The notes: generated by a model not told the origin, from the sequence alone. 64,000 bases of DNA from Chitinophaga sp. CF418 (GCF_900142925.1 NZ_FRCN01000006.1:310001-374000), one strand, 5' to 3'; shown: positions 34,677 to 44,946, numbered from the stretch's first letter. Translations and numbers: made by a program.

Positions 34677-36902
34677 ATGACGACATCCCACATGTTCAAC
34701 CGGAGACAGTTTATTAAAGACACCGCACTGATAACTGGCGGACTGGTAATTGCTTTTACGGTGCCTGCTATTGCCCGGAAAAGACGCTTGCCTGGCAATG
34801 AAGTCCCCATTTCAGATCCTGGTAAAATGCCAACGCCTAATGCCTTTCTGAGGATCGACCCGGACGGCACTGTAACGATCACGCTCTCCCATTGTGAAAT
34901 GGGACAAGGCATTTCAACAGCGCTGGCTATGTTGGTTGCTGAAGAACTGGATGCTGACTGGCAAAAAATAAAGGTGGAGGACGCTCCTGCTGCACTGGTC
35001 TATTATCATACCATTTATGGGACGCAGCGCACCGGCGGTTCATCCAGTCTTTACTCCGAATTTGACCGTTACCGTCAGGTTGGCGCTACTGCCCGTAATA
35101 TGTTAGTGCAGGCTGGGGCCAGGCGTTTACAAGTTGATGTGAAAGATTGTAAGACCGAAAACGGATATGTGATTGTAGGCGATAAAAAACTCAGTTATGG
35201 TGAGCTGGCCGAAGAAGCCGCTACCCTGCCTGTACCAACGGAAGTTCCGCTGAAAGACCGGGCCGACTGGAAGTTTATCGGGAAACCAGTCAAACGCCTC
35301 GACACACCTGCTAAGGTTAAAGGAGAAGCTATATTTGGCATGGACATCCATTTCCCTGGCATGCTTACAGCACTTGTTGCCCGGAGTCCGGTTCCGGGCG
35401 CAAGCGTAAAAACATACAATGCCAAGGCAACCCTGGCAGTTCCAGGCGTTCGCCAGGTAGTGGTCGTTCCTGGTGGTGTGGCGGTGCTGGCGGATAATTT
35501 CTGGGCAGCTAAAAAAGGGCGTGATGCACTCAAAATCGACTGGGAGCTGGGACAGGCTGTTCGCATTAATAGCGCCACTCTCCTGTCCGAATTCAGGCAA
35601 CGCGCCAATGAAGGCGGCCTGGTGGCAACCAAGGCCGGCGATCCTGAAAATGTATTTCCCAAAGCTGCGCATGTTGTGGAAGCCGAATATTTTCAGCCTT
35701 TCCTGGCGCACGCTCCGATGGAGCCGCTGAATTGTACCGTGCAACTAACGCCCGACAAATGTGAGATCTGGACAGGTACCCAGACAGTGACAGATGATCA
35801 GAAGGCTGCGTCAGAGATCACAGGACTGCCTGTTGATAAAGTCTTTATCCATATGCAATTCCTGGGAGGATCCTTCGGAAGAAGAAATATTACGCGTTCT
35901 GACTTTGTTCGTGAAGCCGTTGAAGTGGCCAAGGCTTCCGGGAAACTTGTAAAGACCGTCTGGACAAGGGAAGACGATATACAAGGCGGGATGTACCGGC
36001 CTGCATTCCTGCACCGGTTCAAGATAGGGCTGGACAGTAATGGCGCCCCTATTGCCTGGAAACAGATCAGCGTCGGACAATCCGTCATGACCGGTGGACC
36101 TTTCGAAAAAGTGGCCGTGATCAATGGCGTGGACCAGTTTTCCATTGAAGGCATGCATACGGCAGAATATGTGAAGAGCATCCCTGACCAGCGGATAGAA
36201 CTAAATACACCCGTATGGCCCATCACGGTAGATAACTGGAGAGCCGTAGGATTGAGTCATACCATTTTCGCCATGGAAAGCCTGGTGGATGAACTGGCTT
36301 ATGCCGCAAAAAAAGATCCTGTGGAATACCGCAGGATGTTATACAAAGATGCCCCCCGGCAACTGAAGGTACTGGAAATGCTTGCAGAGAAAAGCGGCTG
36401 GGGACAAGCACTGCCTGCGGGTCATGGCAGAGGCATTGCCGTATTTGAAGCAGTTGGCAGTTATGCAGGAGTAGTTGCGGAGGTTTCTGTTATGAAAGAC
36501 ATGCCACTCAGCGTGCATAAGGTGACTTGTGTGATTGACTGTGGGACTGTCGTAAACCCCGACGGCGTAGTTGCACAGATGGACAGCAACATTCTTTATG
36601 GTCTCTCTACAGCGCTATACAGTGAGATCACGTTTAAAGCGGGTAAAGTGCAGCAGAATGGCTTCCTGGACTATAAAGTGCTGCGTATCAGTGAAACACC
36701 CGAGATCGAAACATTCATTGTGCCAAGCAATGAAAAGCCCGGCGGTATTGGGGAAGCGGCAGTTGGCCAGATCATGCCAGCCATTACAAATGCAATATTT
36801 GCTGCTACCGGTAAACGCATCAGGTCTTTGCCACTAGCGAAACAGGATATGCATGGTGATCAGCATCAGCAGGAAGTCCAGATAGAAAAGACCGGTGTCT
36901 GA
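34677..36902 (+). CDS. xanthine-dehydrogenase-type molybdopterin subunit (IorB-like), orphan
   Basis: A 741-residue protein with a twin-arginine export signal (NRRQFIKD at 8-15 and a hydrophobic stretch to about 33), then xanthine-dehydrogenase-family molybdopterin domains: HCEMGQGISTAL, GTQRTGGSSS, VEAEYFQPFLAHAPMEPLNCT, FLGGSFGRRN and EKPGGIGEAAVGQIMPAI. This matches the isoquinoline 1-oxidoreductase beta-subunit group, periplasmic enzymes that hydroxylate N-heterocycles or oxidise aldehydes. Such enzymes need a small 2Fe-2S subunit, normally encoded next door; none is found here. Substrate unknown. Confidence 0.88.
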   Translation: MTTSHMFNRRQFIKDTALITGGLVIAFTVPAIARKRRLPGNEVPISDPGKMPTPNAFLRIDPDGTVTITLSHCEMGQGISTALAMLVAEELDADWQKIKVEDAPAALVYYHTIYGTQRTGGSSSLYSEFDRYRQVGATARNMLVQAGARRLQVDVKDCKTENGYVIVGDKKLSYGELAEEAATLPVPTEVPLKDRADWKFIGKPVKRLDTPAKVKGEAIFGMDIHFPGMLTALVARSPVPGASVKTYNAKATLAVPGVRQVVVVPGGVAVLADNFWAAKKGRDALKIDWELGQAVRINSATLLSEFRQRANEGGLVATKAGDPENVFPKAAHVVEAEYFQPFLAHAPMEPLNCTVQLTPDKCEIWTGTQTVTDDQKAASEITGLPVDKVFIHMQFLGGSFGRRNITRSDFVREAVEVAKASGKLVKTVWTREDDIQGGMYRPAFLHRFKIGLDSNGAPIAWKQISVGQSVMTGGPFEKVAVINGVDQFSIEGMHTAEYVKSIPDQRIELNTPVWPITVDNWRAVGLSHTIFAMESLVDELAYAAKKDPVEYRRMLYKDAPRQLKVLEMLAEKSGWGQALPAGHGRGIAVFEAVGSYAGVVAEVSVMKDMPLSVHKVTCVIDCGTVVNPDGVVAQMDSNILYGLSTALYSEITFKAGKVQQNGFLDYKVLRISETPEIETFIVPSNEKPGGIGEAAVGQIMPAITNAIFAATGKRIRSLPLAKQDMHGDQHQQEVQIEKTGV

Positions 36903-36904
36903 AG

Positions 36905-36939
36905 AAAAAGGACCAGTTCTGATGAAACTGGTCCTTTTT
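36905..36939. terminator. bidirectional terminator
   Basis: AAAAAGGACCAGTT pairs with AACTGGTCCTTTTT. It lies between the molybdoenzyme gene and the convergent LytTR gene. Confidence 0.85.
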
Positions 36940-36958
36940 AATATAACCGCAAAGTATA

Positions 36959-37702
36959 TCACGAGAATTTGATCTTGTCCCACAGTTTATTCTTCACTAC
37001 CTGTTCAATTACTATATCATGATAGTTCCTGCTGACAGGTATTTTATTTGACGCGATAAAGATCTCATTTCCTTCAATACCCTCAATTTTATCAATAGAG
37101 ACGATATAGGATTTATGTACCCGTATGAACGCCTTTTTGTCCAGGTTCTCTTCCAGGTTCTTCAGGTATAGCAAAGTCATGTATTTACCCTTGCTCGTAT
37201 AGATCGTCACATAATTCTGCATCCCCTGCACATACAGGATATCGTTGAAATAGATCTTTTCATATTTGCTGCCGCATTTGATAAAGAAGTAGTCTTCCTC
37301 CTTCTCTGTTTTACGCATGTCAGATGCTGCAGTTTTATTAAGCAACTGATAGTATTCCTTCGCTTTATTAGCCGCCTTAAAGAAACGGTCAAAAGTGATT
37401 GGCTTTAGTAAATAATCCATGACATTCAGCTGAAATCCCTCCAGCGCATAACTGGGGAATGCTGTTGTAATGACGACCATGGGCGGTCTCTGTACTATCT
37501 TCAGAAAATCCAGTCCGTTCATTTTCGGCATCTGGATGTCCAGAAAGATCAGGTCCACCGGGTGTTTGTCCAATAGCTGGATCAATTCGACCGGATTGGT
37601 ACAGGTGTCTACAAGATGAAGAAAATCAACCTCTCTGACATAGTTTGAAAGGCCTTCCCTGGCAAGTGGCTCATCATCAATAATTACACAATTCATCTTC
37701 AT
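36959..37702 (-). CDS. LytTR-family response regulator
   Basis: A 247-residue regulator: a receiver domain (1-120) with the acidic pair D9/D10, phospho-acceptor D55 in LIFLDIQMP and K104-like Lys in MDYLLKPITF, followed by a LytTR DNA-binding domain (about 140-245; IKCGSKYEKIYFNDILYVQ, RVHKSYIVSIDKIE). It lies 17 bases downstream of the LytS-type kinase gene and forms a two-component system with it. Confidence 0.92.
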   Translation of the reverse strand: MKMNCVIIDDEPLAREGLSNYVREVDFLHLVDTCTNPVELIQLLDKHPVDLIFLDIQMPKMNGLDFLKIVQRPPMVVITTAFPSYALEGFQLNVMDYLLKPITFDRFFKAANKAKEYYQLLNKTAASDMRKTEKEEDYFFIKCGSKYEKIYFNDILYVQGMQNYVTIYTSKGKYMTLLYLKNLEENLDKKAFIRVHKSYIVSIDKIEGIEGNEIFIASNKIPVSRNYHDIVIEQVVKNKLWDKIKFS

Positions 37703-37719
37703 ACAAAGTATTATTATGT

Positions 37720-38847
37720 TCAGGCTATTTTTTGCATGGGTAGTGGCTGTTCCAATACTGTCAGATACAGCTGCAACCTGACGTCAAATCTGTCATTGTG
37801 GTGCTGTATATCCAGACTGTACTGACCAGGATAGATCAGGTCCAGCCTTCTTTGCACGTTCTTCAGACCTATACCCCCATAATGGACAATATCATTACTG
37901 GCCACGTCTGATGTGCTGTTGGATACAGCAAAGTTCAGCTGCTCTCCTTCCTGTTCAAGGTCTATCCTGATCCAGTTGGGCTGATTCGTGTGTTTTGAAA
38001 CATGCTTAAATGCATTTTCCACGAACGTCATCAGGATAAATGGCGCGATTCCCCATTGACTGCTGTTTTCCAGGTCTATATCCAGTATAACTTCCACATT
38101 ATCATTTTGTCTTAATCTTTCGAGCTCTATGGAGTTTTCCATATAAGAAATCTCTCTGGACAGGAGGATCTGCTTGTCGTTACATTCATACAGCTGATAT
38201 CTTAGCAGCTCTGAGAATTTCGCCAGCGAAGCAGACGCCATATCCGGATTCTTATGGATCAGGAAGAAAATAGAATTGATCGTATTGAAAAGAAAATGCG
38301 GATTGAATTGATGCTTCAGAAAGTTCAGCTCTGTTTCCAGTTTTTCCTTCTCCAGCAACTGTTGCTTCCGTTGCGTTTGCAACCAGTTCTTTCCCAGCTT
38401 AATACTCATGGCCAACGTCATGGCTGCCAGTGTGGACGGTAAGGTATTACCAAGATATCCATAGAAACAATCGCCATTGACACCGTAAGCCTGCTGCATG
38501 GTTTGTCCGGAAAGAAAAGCGCTCAGGTAATACCCGGGAATAACGAGAATAGAAGCGCCAATAACGGTCAGCAATAACAGAATCATGTATTGTGTGAACC
38601 GTCCTCGTTCAAGATACTTCGGAATAAGGTAATAGAGATTAAAATAAACTGCCAGCGCCTGAGATATCAGATAGAATAAAAACTTCAATATAAAAGGAGT
38701 GAGGAAGATTGCCGTGAAGGCCTTTACAGGATTTCCCATTGCCACCGTCCACCAGGTAAAGTGATACAGGGCCCAGAAAGGAATGTGGTGAAGTTTATAC
38801 GTCAACAACCAATTCTGCTTCGAAGGATAATTTAGTAAAGCGTTCAT
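37720..38847 (-). CDS. LytS/YehU-type sensor histidine kinase
   Basis: A 375-residue protein from ATG 38847 (MNALLNYPSKQ); the frame is open 49 codons further, but those codons are Cys/Ser-rich and unlike the family. Four transmembrane helices (about 20-155) are followed by the His_kinase domain with FLKHQFNPHFLFNTINS (H184) and an HATPase C-terminus (FVENAFKHV, GGIGLKNVQRRL). It phosphorylates the adjacent LytTR regulator. No sensor domain beyond the membrane helices is seen, so the signal is unknown. Confidence 0.9.
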   Translation of the reverse strand: MNALLNYPSKQNWLLTYKLHHIPFWALYHFTWWTVAMGNPVKAFTAIFLTPFILKFLFYLISQALAVYFNLYYLIPKYLERGRFTQYMILLLLTVIGASILVIPGYYLSAFLSGQTMQQAYGVNGDCFYGYLGNTLPSTLAAMTLAMSIKLGKNWLQTQRKQQLLEKEKLETELNFLKHQFNPHFLFNTINSIFFLIHKNPDMASASLAKFSELLRYQLYECNDKQILLSREISYMENSIELERLRQNDNVEVILDIDLENSSQWGIAPFILMTFVENAFKHVSKHTNQPNWIRIDLEQEGEQLNFAVSNSTSDVASNDIVHYGGIGLKNVQRRLDLIYPGQYSLDIQHHNDRFDVRLQLYLTVLEQPLPMQKIA

Positions 38848-39170
38848 CTCAACTGGATTTATCAGCACTAAATGAAAAAAGGCCTTTTTGAAAGTTACAT
38901 TAGTTTTCACCCATTTCGAAGCAATACTATTTGAACTGCAGGAAATAATTGACCAAATGTTCCTCCGGCTACAGGAGAGGTCCTCCCCTCCCATTTTTAG
39001 CTATTTTTCCGTCTTCAGCACCTTTTCCTGCACTTGATCAATCCGTTCCTGCTGGTGGTCATTTGCGTTTTTCCACCCTTTCCATAGCTCCTTTCTTTGC
39101 AGTGATGTGTCAGTTGTAACAGCTTACACACAGGCTGACGGGTGAATGATTCCCTTTAAATCAATGAAAT
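38848..39170. other. 323-bp divergent control region
   Basis: The spacer between the kinase and the receptor gene contains the candidate kinase promoter at 38890-38920. The TonB-receptor side has no clear consensus -7 box. A regulator site for the LytTR protein is plausible, but no inverted or direct repeat typical of LytTR boxes stands out. Confidence 0.4.
38890..38920 (-). promoter_or_regulatory. candidate promoter of the LytS/LytTR pair
   Basis: On the minus strand TTCG, 19 bases and TAACTTTC match TTTG-N19-TAnnTTTG with two mismatches. It ends 43 bases before the kinase start. Confidence 0.35.
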
Positions 39171-41633
39171 ATGAAAAAACTATCTTTCCTCCTGTGCTGC
39201 ATGCTCGTTCTAAAAACGGCTTCCGGGCAGATATCCGGAAGATTCGCTACGGCAACCGGCCAACCAATACCCTTTGCGAATGTAATACTGCTGAACGGAA
39301 CAGATACCACGCTGGTAAAAGCGGCGCTGACTGACGAAAAGGGCGCTTATCTGATAGAGAACACGCCCTCCGGAAAATACATCCTTCGTTTTAGCAGTAT
39401 GGGTTTTCAGACCTGGAACTCTCCTGTGTTTGAGCTGAGCTCCCAACAGAAAACAAGGGACTTTGGGTTACAGGTAGTCAGTGAAGGAGCGCAACAGTTG
39501 GGAGAAGTGGTTATACAGGCGGAAAAGCCATTGTTACAACAGCAGGCAGAAGGCATGGTGGTCAATGTGCAGAGCAGTCTGCTTACGAAAGGCAGTACCG
39601 CGCTTGCCATACTGGAAAGATCTCCCGGCGTTGTGATTGACTACAGGAACAATAGTATTGCCCTGAATGGGAAAGGTGGCGTGACCGTGATGCTGAATGG
39701 TAAGCTTATTCGCATGCCTATGGAGCAGCTGGTGAACCTGCTGAGCGGCATGAGTGCGGATGATATTGAGAAGATAGAACTGTTGAGCACTCCTTCCTCC
39801 AAATACGATGCAGAAGGAAGCGCAGGTATGATCAATATTGTGCTGAAAAAAGACAAACAGCAAGGTACCAACGGAACGCTATCAGTAACAGGCGGTTATG
39901 GCTACAGAGAAAAGGCCGCCGCCAGTATCAGCCTCTCGCACAATACAGCAAAAGTCAACACTTATGGCTCCTACAGCTACAACTTTAACCGCAGTTACAG
40001 TAATATCGATATCCTGAGTTACCAGGATATGCCGGTCTTTGGCGGTCGTATGGAAGTAAGTGGCGGGGATATTACCCGGCTGCGGCAATATAACCACGAT
40101 ATCACGCTGGGACTGGATGCAAAACCGAACACCAAAACCACCATTGGCGCCAACATAACGTACAACATCAGCCGGGCAACAACCGCCAATCTTCCGTCTG
40201 CGCGTTATCTCCTGTTGCCCGATTCATTGTTGACATTTGATGGCCGGATAGACAGGGTGAACAGCTGGTATAACCTCGTGTCGTCTGTATATCTTGAAAG
40301 GGAGATCAGTCCCAAATCAAAGATCAGTTTTGATTTGGATTACCTCTACTTTAAGAATTACAATCCATCTCAGGTATACAGCTCCTTTCTCACTGAAAGC
40401 GGTAAACAGGTCGACAACAATGACAGCCTCTTTTCGCCTTTCCAAAGAGGTTTTGGGAATACCCTCATACAGGTGGGCGTGATCAGGACTGACTACAGCA
40501 GGCAATTAAGCGATAAGATAAAACTGGAAACAGGTATCAAAGGAACATATACCGGTAGTAATACTTTATCCAGGATAGAGAGCTGGATTGACGGCCACTG
40601 GGTAAACAGAACAGAAACAATCAATGAAATGAAGATGAAAGAAGGGATTGGTGCGGCCTACGTTTCGGCCAATATAGCGATAACACCGTCTGTCAGTCTT
40701 ACAGCGGGAACAAGATTTGAATATGCCCGTACCATTATGGAAGATGCAAGGACAGGGAAAAACACGGTAGACAGGAAATTAGCCACCCTATTCCCTAACA
40801 TATTCCTGAGCAAAAAGCTGAGTGACCGCGCAGGGCTGCAATTGTCCTATACTAAAAGGATCACCAGACCTTCTTACAATGATCTGGCCTCTTTCATGGC
40901 TTATAGTGATCCTACTGCCATCTATGCGGGCAATCCCTTGCTGAAACCGACCATCACAAATAATATCAAGGTGGGATATAACTATGACGCTTATAGTTTC
41001 TCATTGCTTTTCAGCAGGGATGATCATCCCATTGCCCGTTACCAGTTAAGTGAAAGTCCTGCAGCCAATCTCCTGTATATTTCCCCGCAAAACCTGGTAT
41101 ATCAGAACAATATCACCTTTCAGGCTACCCTGCCATGGAAAGTAACTGACTGGTGGGACATGAGTTACAGCTTTACCGGCGGATTACGGCAATTCAAAGC
41201 TGACCATACCTTACAGCCTGTTACAAAGAGCTATTGGGGATATTCCCTCAACTTCACCGAATCGTTTAAACTACCACAGCATTTCTCTGCTGAATTGACA
41301 GGCTGGTATAACGCACCGTCTTACAACGGCACCATCAAGGTAGGCAGAATGGGCACAGTAAACGCTGGCATTAAAAAAGAACTGAAGAATAATGCGGGTA
41401 GTATTCAGCTGTCTGTCGCCGATATTTTTACGACGATGAATTTTAGTGTGTATTACGGGACCGTTACCGAAGAAGCATTTCAGATCAAAAACCATGTTAA
41501 GATCAATCTGGAGTCCGGTTTCTCCCCTATCTTCAAGCTTTCCTACTCAAGACCCTTTGGTACAGGCACTTTGAAGTCTTCCGGCAAGGAGGGGGGAGCA
41601 AAAGATGAAAAGGACAGGATCAGAAAGGATTAA
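39171..41633 (+). CDS. TonB-dependent receptor-type outer-membrane barrel
   Basis: An 820-residue protein with a signal peptide (1-19, ending ASGQ), a carboxypeptidase-regulatory-like domain (about 20-105; PIPFANVILLNGTDTTLVKAAL), a plug-like domain (about 110-225; ALAILERSPGVVIDYRNNSIALNGKGG) and an OMP_b-brl_3 barrel with KYDAEGSAGMINIVLKK. It is a sister of the receptor at 17004-19481. The tail ends GGAKDEKDRIRKD, a charged extension after the barrel. It faces the LytS/LytTR operon across 323 bp, a layout that suggests it is a target of that system. Substrate unknown. Confidence 0.82.
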   Translation: MKKLSFLLCCMLVLKTASGQISGRFATATGQPIPFANVILLNGTDTTLVKAALTDEKGAYLIENTPSGKYILRFSSMGFQTWNSPVFELSSQQKTRDFGLQVVSEGAQQLGEVVIQAEKPLLQQQAEGMVVNVQSSLLTKGSTALAILERSPGVVIDYRNNSIALNGKGGVTVMLNGKLIRMPMEQLVNLLSGMSADDIEKIELLSTPSSKYDAEGSAGMINIVLKKDKQQGTNGTLSVTGGYGYREKAAASISLSHNTAKVNTYGSYSYNFNRSYSNIDILSYQDMPVFGGRMEVSGGDITRLRQYNHDITLGLDAKPNTKTTIGANITYNISRATTANLPSARYLLLPDSLLTFDGRIDRVNSWYNLVSSVYLEREISPKSKISFDLDYLYFKNYNPSQVYSSFLTESGKQVDNNDSLFSPFQRGFGNTLIQVGVIRTDYSRQLSDKIKLETGIKGTYTGSNTLSRIESWIDGHWVNRTETINEMKMKEGIGAAYVSANIAITPSVSLTAGTRFEYARTIMEDARTGKNTVDRKLATLFPNIFLSKKLSDRAGLQLSYTKRITRPSYNDLASFMAYSDPTAIYAGNPLLKPTITNNIKVGYNYDAYSFSLLFSRDDHPIARYQLSESPAANLLYISPQNLVYQNNITFQATLPWKVTDWWDMSYSFTGGLRQFKADHTLQPVTKSYWGYSLNFTESFKLPQHFSAELTGWYNAPSYNGTIKVGRMGTVNAGIKKELKNNAGSIQLSVADIFTTMNFSVYYGTVTEEAFQIKNHVKINLESGFSPIFKLSYSRPFGTGTLKSSGKEGGAKDEKDRIRKD

Positions 41634-41660
41634 CCTCTCCCCTCCTGCCCTTTAGAACGG

Positions 41661-42350
41661 CTACATTCCTTTCTGGTCGCTATTCTTCACTGTTTTAAGG
41701 TCAGAAGGGGGAGTTATCTCTTTCTCTGCCACTGCTACGAACTCGATGCTGGTGGCTTTGAAACTCATTCTTTTGCTATCGAGCGCAAGCACGACGCCCT
41801 TATTGATAAATGCGCCTGCCGGGCTACCGGCTTTCAATGGCAGTTCTGTGGTATACCATATGGTGAGCGGACCATTCCTGGATTTAACGATCAGCTTCCT
41901 GCAATTATAGTCCAGGATTTTCTGTGTATCAGTACTTTCTGTTTCCTTGCCCTGGTCTTCATCCTTTTCAAACAATGATTTTTCTACCAACACCGGAGGG
42001 TTCTTTGCTTTGTCAACCCACCAGAGTGTTTTCTGGTCGATGTCTGCATATTTTTCGTTGCCATCTTCTGAAGAGACTTTGATACTTGTATTAACGCCAT
42101 CCTGTTCATTTTGTATGTCGTCGTTGAAATAGGATTTCAGGCGTTGTCCATTATATTTCAGTTCGGCTTTCTCAACAACCGTTTCCGGTACCAGGTCTTT
42201 ATACTGCATCTGGTCAGGCTTTAAAGAGGCATGAATGTGATATGTGATGTCATAATGGATCACGCCCTGAGTTTTGTCCTGTGCGAAGCTGTATTGCTGA
42301 AAGCAACTGATGCCTGCTGCGAGGATAAGTGTACGGAAGATGTGTTGCAT
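41661..42350 (-). CDS. GLPGLI-family secreted protein
   Basis: A 229-residue protein with a signal peptide (1-23, ending YSFAQ), then GVIHYDITYHIHASL, QMQYKDLVPETVVEKAELKYN, NCRKLIVKSRNGPLTIWYTTELPLKAG and a GVVLALD stretch. This fits the GLPGLI family of Bacteroidota exported proteins, often encoded beside outer-membrane receptors. Function unknown. It lies 17 bases after the receptor gene on the same strand and is the last gene of that unit. Confidence 0.65.
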   Translation of the reverse strand: MQHIFRTLILAAGISCFQQYSFAQDKTQGVIHYDITYHIHASLKPDQMQYKDLVPETVVEKAELKYNGQRLKSYFNDDIQNEQDGVNTSIKVSSEDGNEKYADIDQKTLWWVDKAKNPPVLVEKSLFEKDEDQGKETESTDTQKILDYNCRKLIVKSRNGPLTIWYTTELPLKAGSPAGAFINKGVVLALDSKRMSFKATSIEFVAVAEKEITPPSDLKTVKNSDQKGM

Positions 42351-42367
42351 GTTGGATTATTTAAGTG

Positions 42368-44923
42368 TTACTGATTATTCCTGGCAAAATGACGCAGCTT
42401 ACAGATCAGACTAAGCATATAATAACGTCCCAGTACATTGTTCTGCCTATCTTCTGTGTACCCATTACGGACCAGCCGGTTGAAGCTTTTGTTCTGGTTC
42501 AGCAGGTCATGTCCTTCCAGCCGGAGTGAGAACTGCTTATTGATATCCCTGGCAAGGCCACCGCTCAGAAGCGCCACGGTATTGTTATATGCGCCACTCA
42601 GACCGGTGGTGGTATAACACTCAATGGCAGCATCTGCATTCAGTTTCCATGGTAAATTGGCCATGAGGTCCAGTCCATAGTTCAGGAACCAGTATTGCTG
42701 ATTGGTGCCAGGATTCGCCTCACTGTGACGGTCATTCCAGCTGGCATTTCCCCTTAATGTCATGCTGAGGCTACTGATGGGGTAATAATTGAAGTTGAAA
42801 TCGGGCGTAATACCCCATTGCCGGATCTTGTCGGCAATAGTATTGAAGTAACCGGGGTACCTGTTGTAAGACAGCTCTGTCCCCAAAGTCAGACTGGAAC
42901 CATTCCCGGCGAAAGGAATAGATCTTTCTGCATGCAGACTTCCTGAGAAATAACCATTGGCGTTTACAGGAGAAATGATCTGTCTGCCTGCGCTGTCAAT
43001 AATGTAATAATCAGTAAACTGGTTCCTGATCGCTGATATGCGCAGCTGAATATTGGTGAAAACATTACTGTAGATATTATTGCTCAGGTATGCCAGCGTC
43101 ATATCGTGATTAACGGCCTGCCGCAAATCCGGATTGCCTTTTCTTATATAAAGCGGGTCGCTGATATCCTCCAGGGGACGTAACTGATTGAGCCCCGGCA
43201 AGACGGCGTTGCTATTATAGTTGAGCGTCAGCTGTTTTGATTTCGAAAAGCGGTACCGCGCATAGAGATGTGGCAGTAGTGTATTATAACTGCCACTGAG
43301 ACGATAGGTTTTATAATCTGAATTCCCTTTCAGATGACTGTTCTCTACACTCAATCCCGCAGTGTAATTGAACTTCTTATAGCGACCAGCAAGCGCCACA
43401 TCGGCAATATTCCTTGTGATCGTACTGTTATAGATATCGCTGTATCGGTTATCCAATTCATTATACTGTCCATCGGCATGGTTAATGTTGTATGCCAGCT
43501 GCTCATAGTCGCCATGGCTGATGTTAAACTGTTCCGTCAACCGCAGTGCAGTATGCCTTGAGAGTTGTTCTGTATAGATCAGGTTATTATTCATGGAATA
43601 ATTGTCTGAGTGACCTGTCGTCTGCTGATTGATACTATCCCTGGTGCCCAGGTTATAGTATTCATTCCTGGCAATATTCAGCCCTTTGTTCTCCAGCCGG
43701 AGATATTCGGGAGTGACAGTGATCGAAAAGGTGCGACCAGGCCTGGCAAAGCGGTGGCGATACAGTATATCGGCGGTAGCATTCGTATTAGTGTTGTTGC
43801 CGTTCAATACCTGTTCTCCCTGGTTCAGCAGCAATGTATTATCAGCCGAATATGAACGATATCTCCGGTTGCTTTTGAGTAGTGATGTGTTGTGATTAAC
43901 AGCAGGTGATATCTTTAAGGAATTATACTTATCCAGCCTGATATCAACAGCTGCATTACCCCGATGATTAATATTCTCCTGCAGTGAGATGCCATTTTGC
44001 AGATAGTTATAGGCAGTATCTGCCAGCAGGTAATGGCGGTCATAATTAAAACTGTTGCGGGAAGTAAAGCGGTTAAAGAAATAGCTGCTACGCAATTTGA
44101 GGACCTCGCCCCAATCGTTGTTGTAGTTTAAACCACCATACTGCGTATTATTGATCCCTGTGGGACGTGCCAGTTGTGTTTTTTCTGCAGGATCATCGCT
44201 ATTGATACGTACCCCCTTCATTTTGCTCAGTTCTGCGATAGCAGTAGCGGGCAGATTGTTGAATAACTCCGGATTGGCGCTTAACATTCTTATCAGCTCG
44301 GAGGCAGAGAAGCCTGATTTATTGACGTTATTGGCTTTGAATAACAGGGACAGTTGTTGCTCACCGGCGAAACTGTTGATATTCAGCCCTCCGTCATACT
44401 TACCGCCGGACCCAATACCTGCGGAGATGTTGCCGAAGTATCCCTTTTTGCTGTTCTTCTTTGTAACGATATTGATGGTTTTGACCTTATCTCCATCATC
44501 AATACCAGTGAATTCCTCCTGGTCACTCATCTTATCCAGCACCTGTACCCTGGCTACCATATCCGCAGGCAGGTTCTTGGTAGCAATAGCCGGATCATTA
44601 CCAAAGAATTCCTTTCCATCTACCAGCACCTTACCGACTTTCTCTCCCTGCGTCGTAATATTGCCACTCTGATCTACCTTTACACCTGGTAGCTTTCTTA
44701 GCAGGTCTTCCACTACAGCATTTTCCCTGGTTTTATAGTTTGCAGCGTTGTATTCTACAGTATCTCCCTTCATACGGATGGGAGGACGGCTTTCCACGAC
44801 CACTTCTTTCAGATCGCGTATCCTGGGTTTACCCGTATCTGTCCGCAAAGTATCTTTTGTTTGTGCGAACAGGTTAGTGGTAAGTGATAAAAGAAAAGAA
44901 ATAATAACGGTAAAAATTCGCAT
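42368..44923 (-). CDS. TonB-dependent receptor-type outer-membrane barrel
   Basis: An 851-residue protein. ATG 44923 gives a signal peptide (MRIFTVIISFLLSLTTNLFAQ); the longer frame does not. No carboxypeptidase-regulatory domain is present, so the plug starts almost at once (RDLKEVVVESRPPIRMKGDTVEY, VEDLLRKLPGVKVDQ, VLVDGKEFF). The long barrel follows. It is paired with the GLPGLI gene and preceded by an OmpR-type two-component system on the same strand. The last segment LSLICKLRHFARNNQ lacks the aromatic terminal residue typical of barrels. Substrate unknown. Confidence 0.8.
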   Translation of the reverse strand: MRIFTVIISFLLSLTTNLFAQTKDTLRTDTGKPRIRDLKEVVVESRPPIRMKGDTVEYNAANYKTRENAVVEDLLRKLPGVKVDQSGNITTQGEKVGKVLVDGKEFFGNDPAIATKNLPADMVARVQVLDKMSDQEEFTGIDDGDKVKTINIVTKKNSKKGYFGNISAGIGSGGKYDGGLNINSFAGEQQLSLLFKANNVNKSGFSASELIRMLSANPELFNNLPATAIAELSKMKGVRINSDDPAEKTQLARPTGINNTQYGGLNYNNDWGEVLKLRSSYFFNRFTSRNSFNYDRHYLLADTAYNYLQNGISLQENINHRGNAAVDIRLDKYNSLKISPAVNHNTSLLKSNRRYRSYSADNTLLLNQGEQVLNGNNTNTNATADILYRHRFARPGRTFSITVTPEYLRLENKGLNIARNEYYNLGTRDSINQQTTGHSDNYSMNNNLIYTEQLSRHTALRLTEQFNISHGDYEQLAYNINHADGQYNELDNRYSDIYNSTITRNIADVALAGRYKKFNYTAGLSVENSHLKGNSDYKTYRLSGSYNTLLPHLYARYRFSKSKQLTLNYNSNAVLPGLNQLRPLEDISDPLYIRKGNPDLRQAVNHDMTLAYLSNNIYSNVFTNIQLRISAIRNQFTDYYIIDSAGRQIISPVNANGYFSGSLHAERSIPFAGNGSSLTLGTELSYNRYPGYFNTIADKIRQWGITPDFNFNYYPISSLSMTLRGNASWNDRHSEANPGTNQQYWFLNYGLDLMANLPWKLNADAAIECYTTTGLSGAYNNTVALLSGGLARDINKQFSLRLEGHDLLNQNKSFNRLVRNGYTEDRQNNVLGRYYMLSLICKLRHFARNNQ

Positions 44924-44946
44924 GGCCTCTATATTTTCAGACCATA

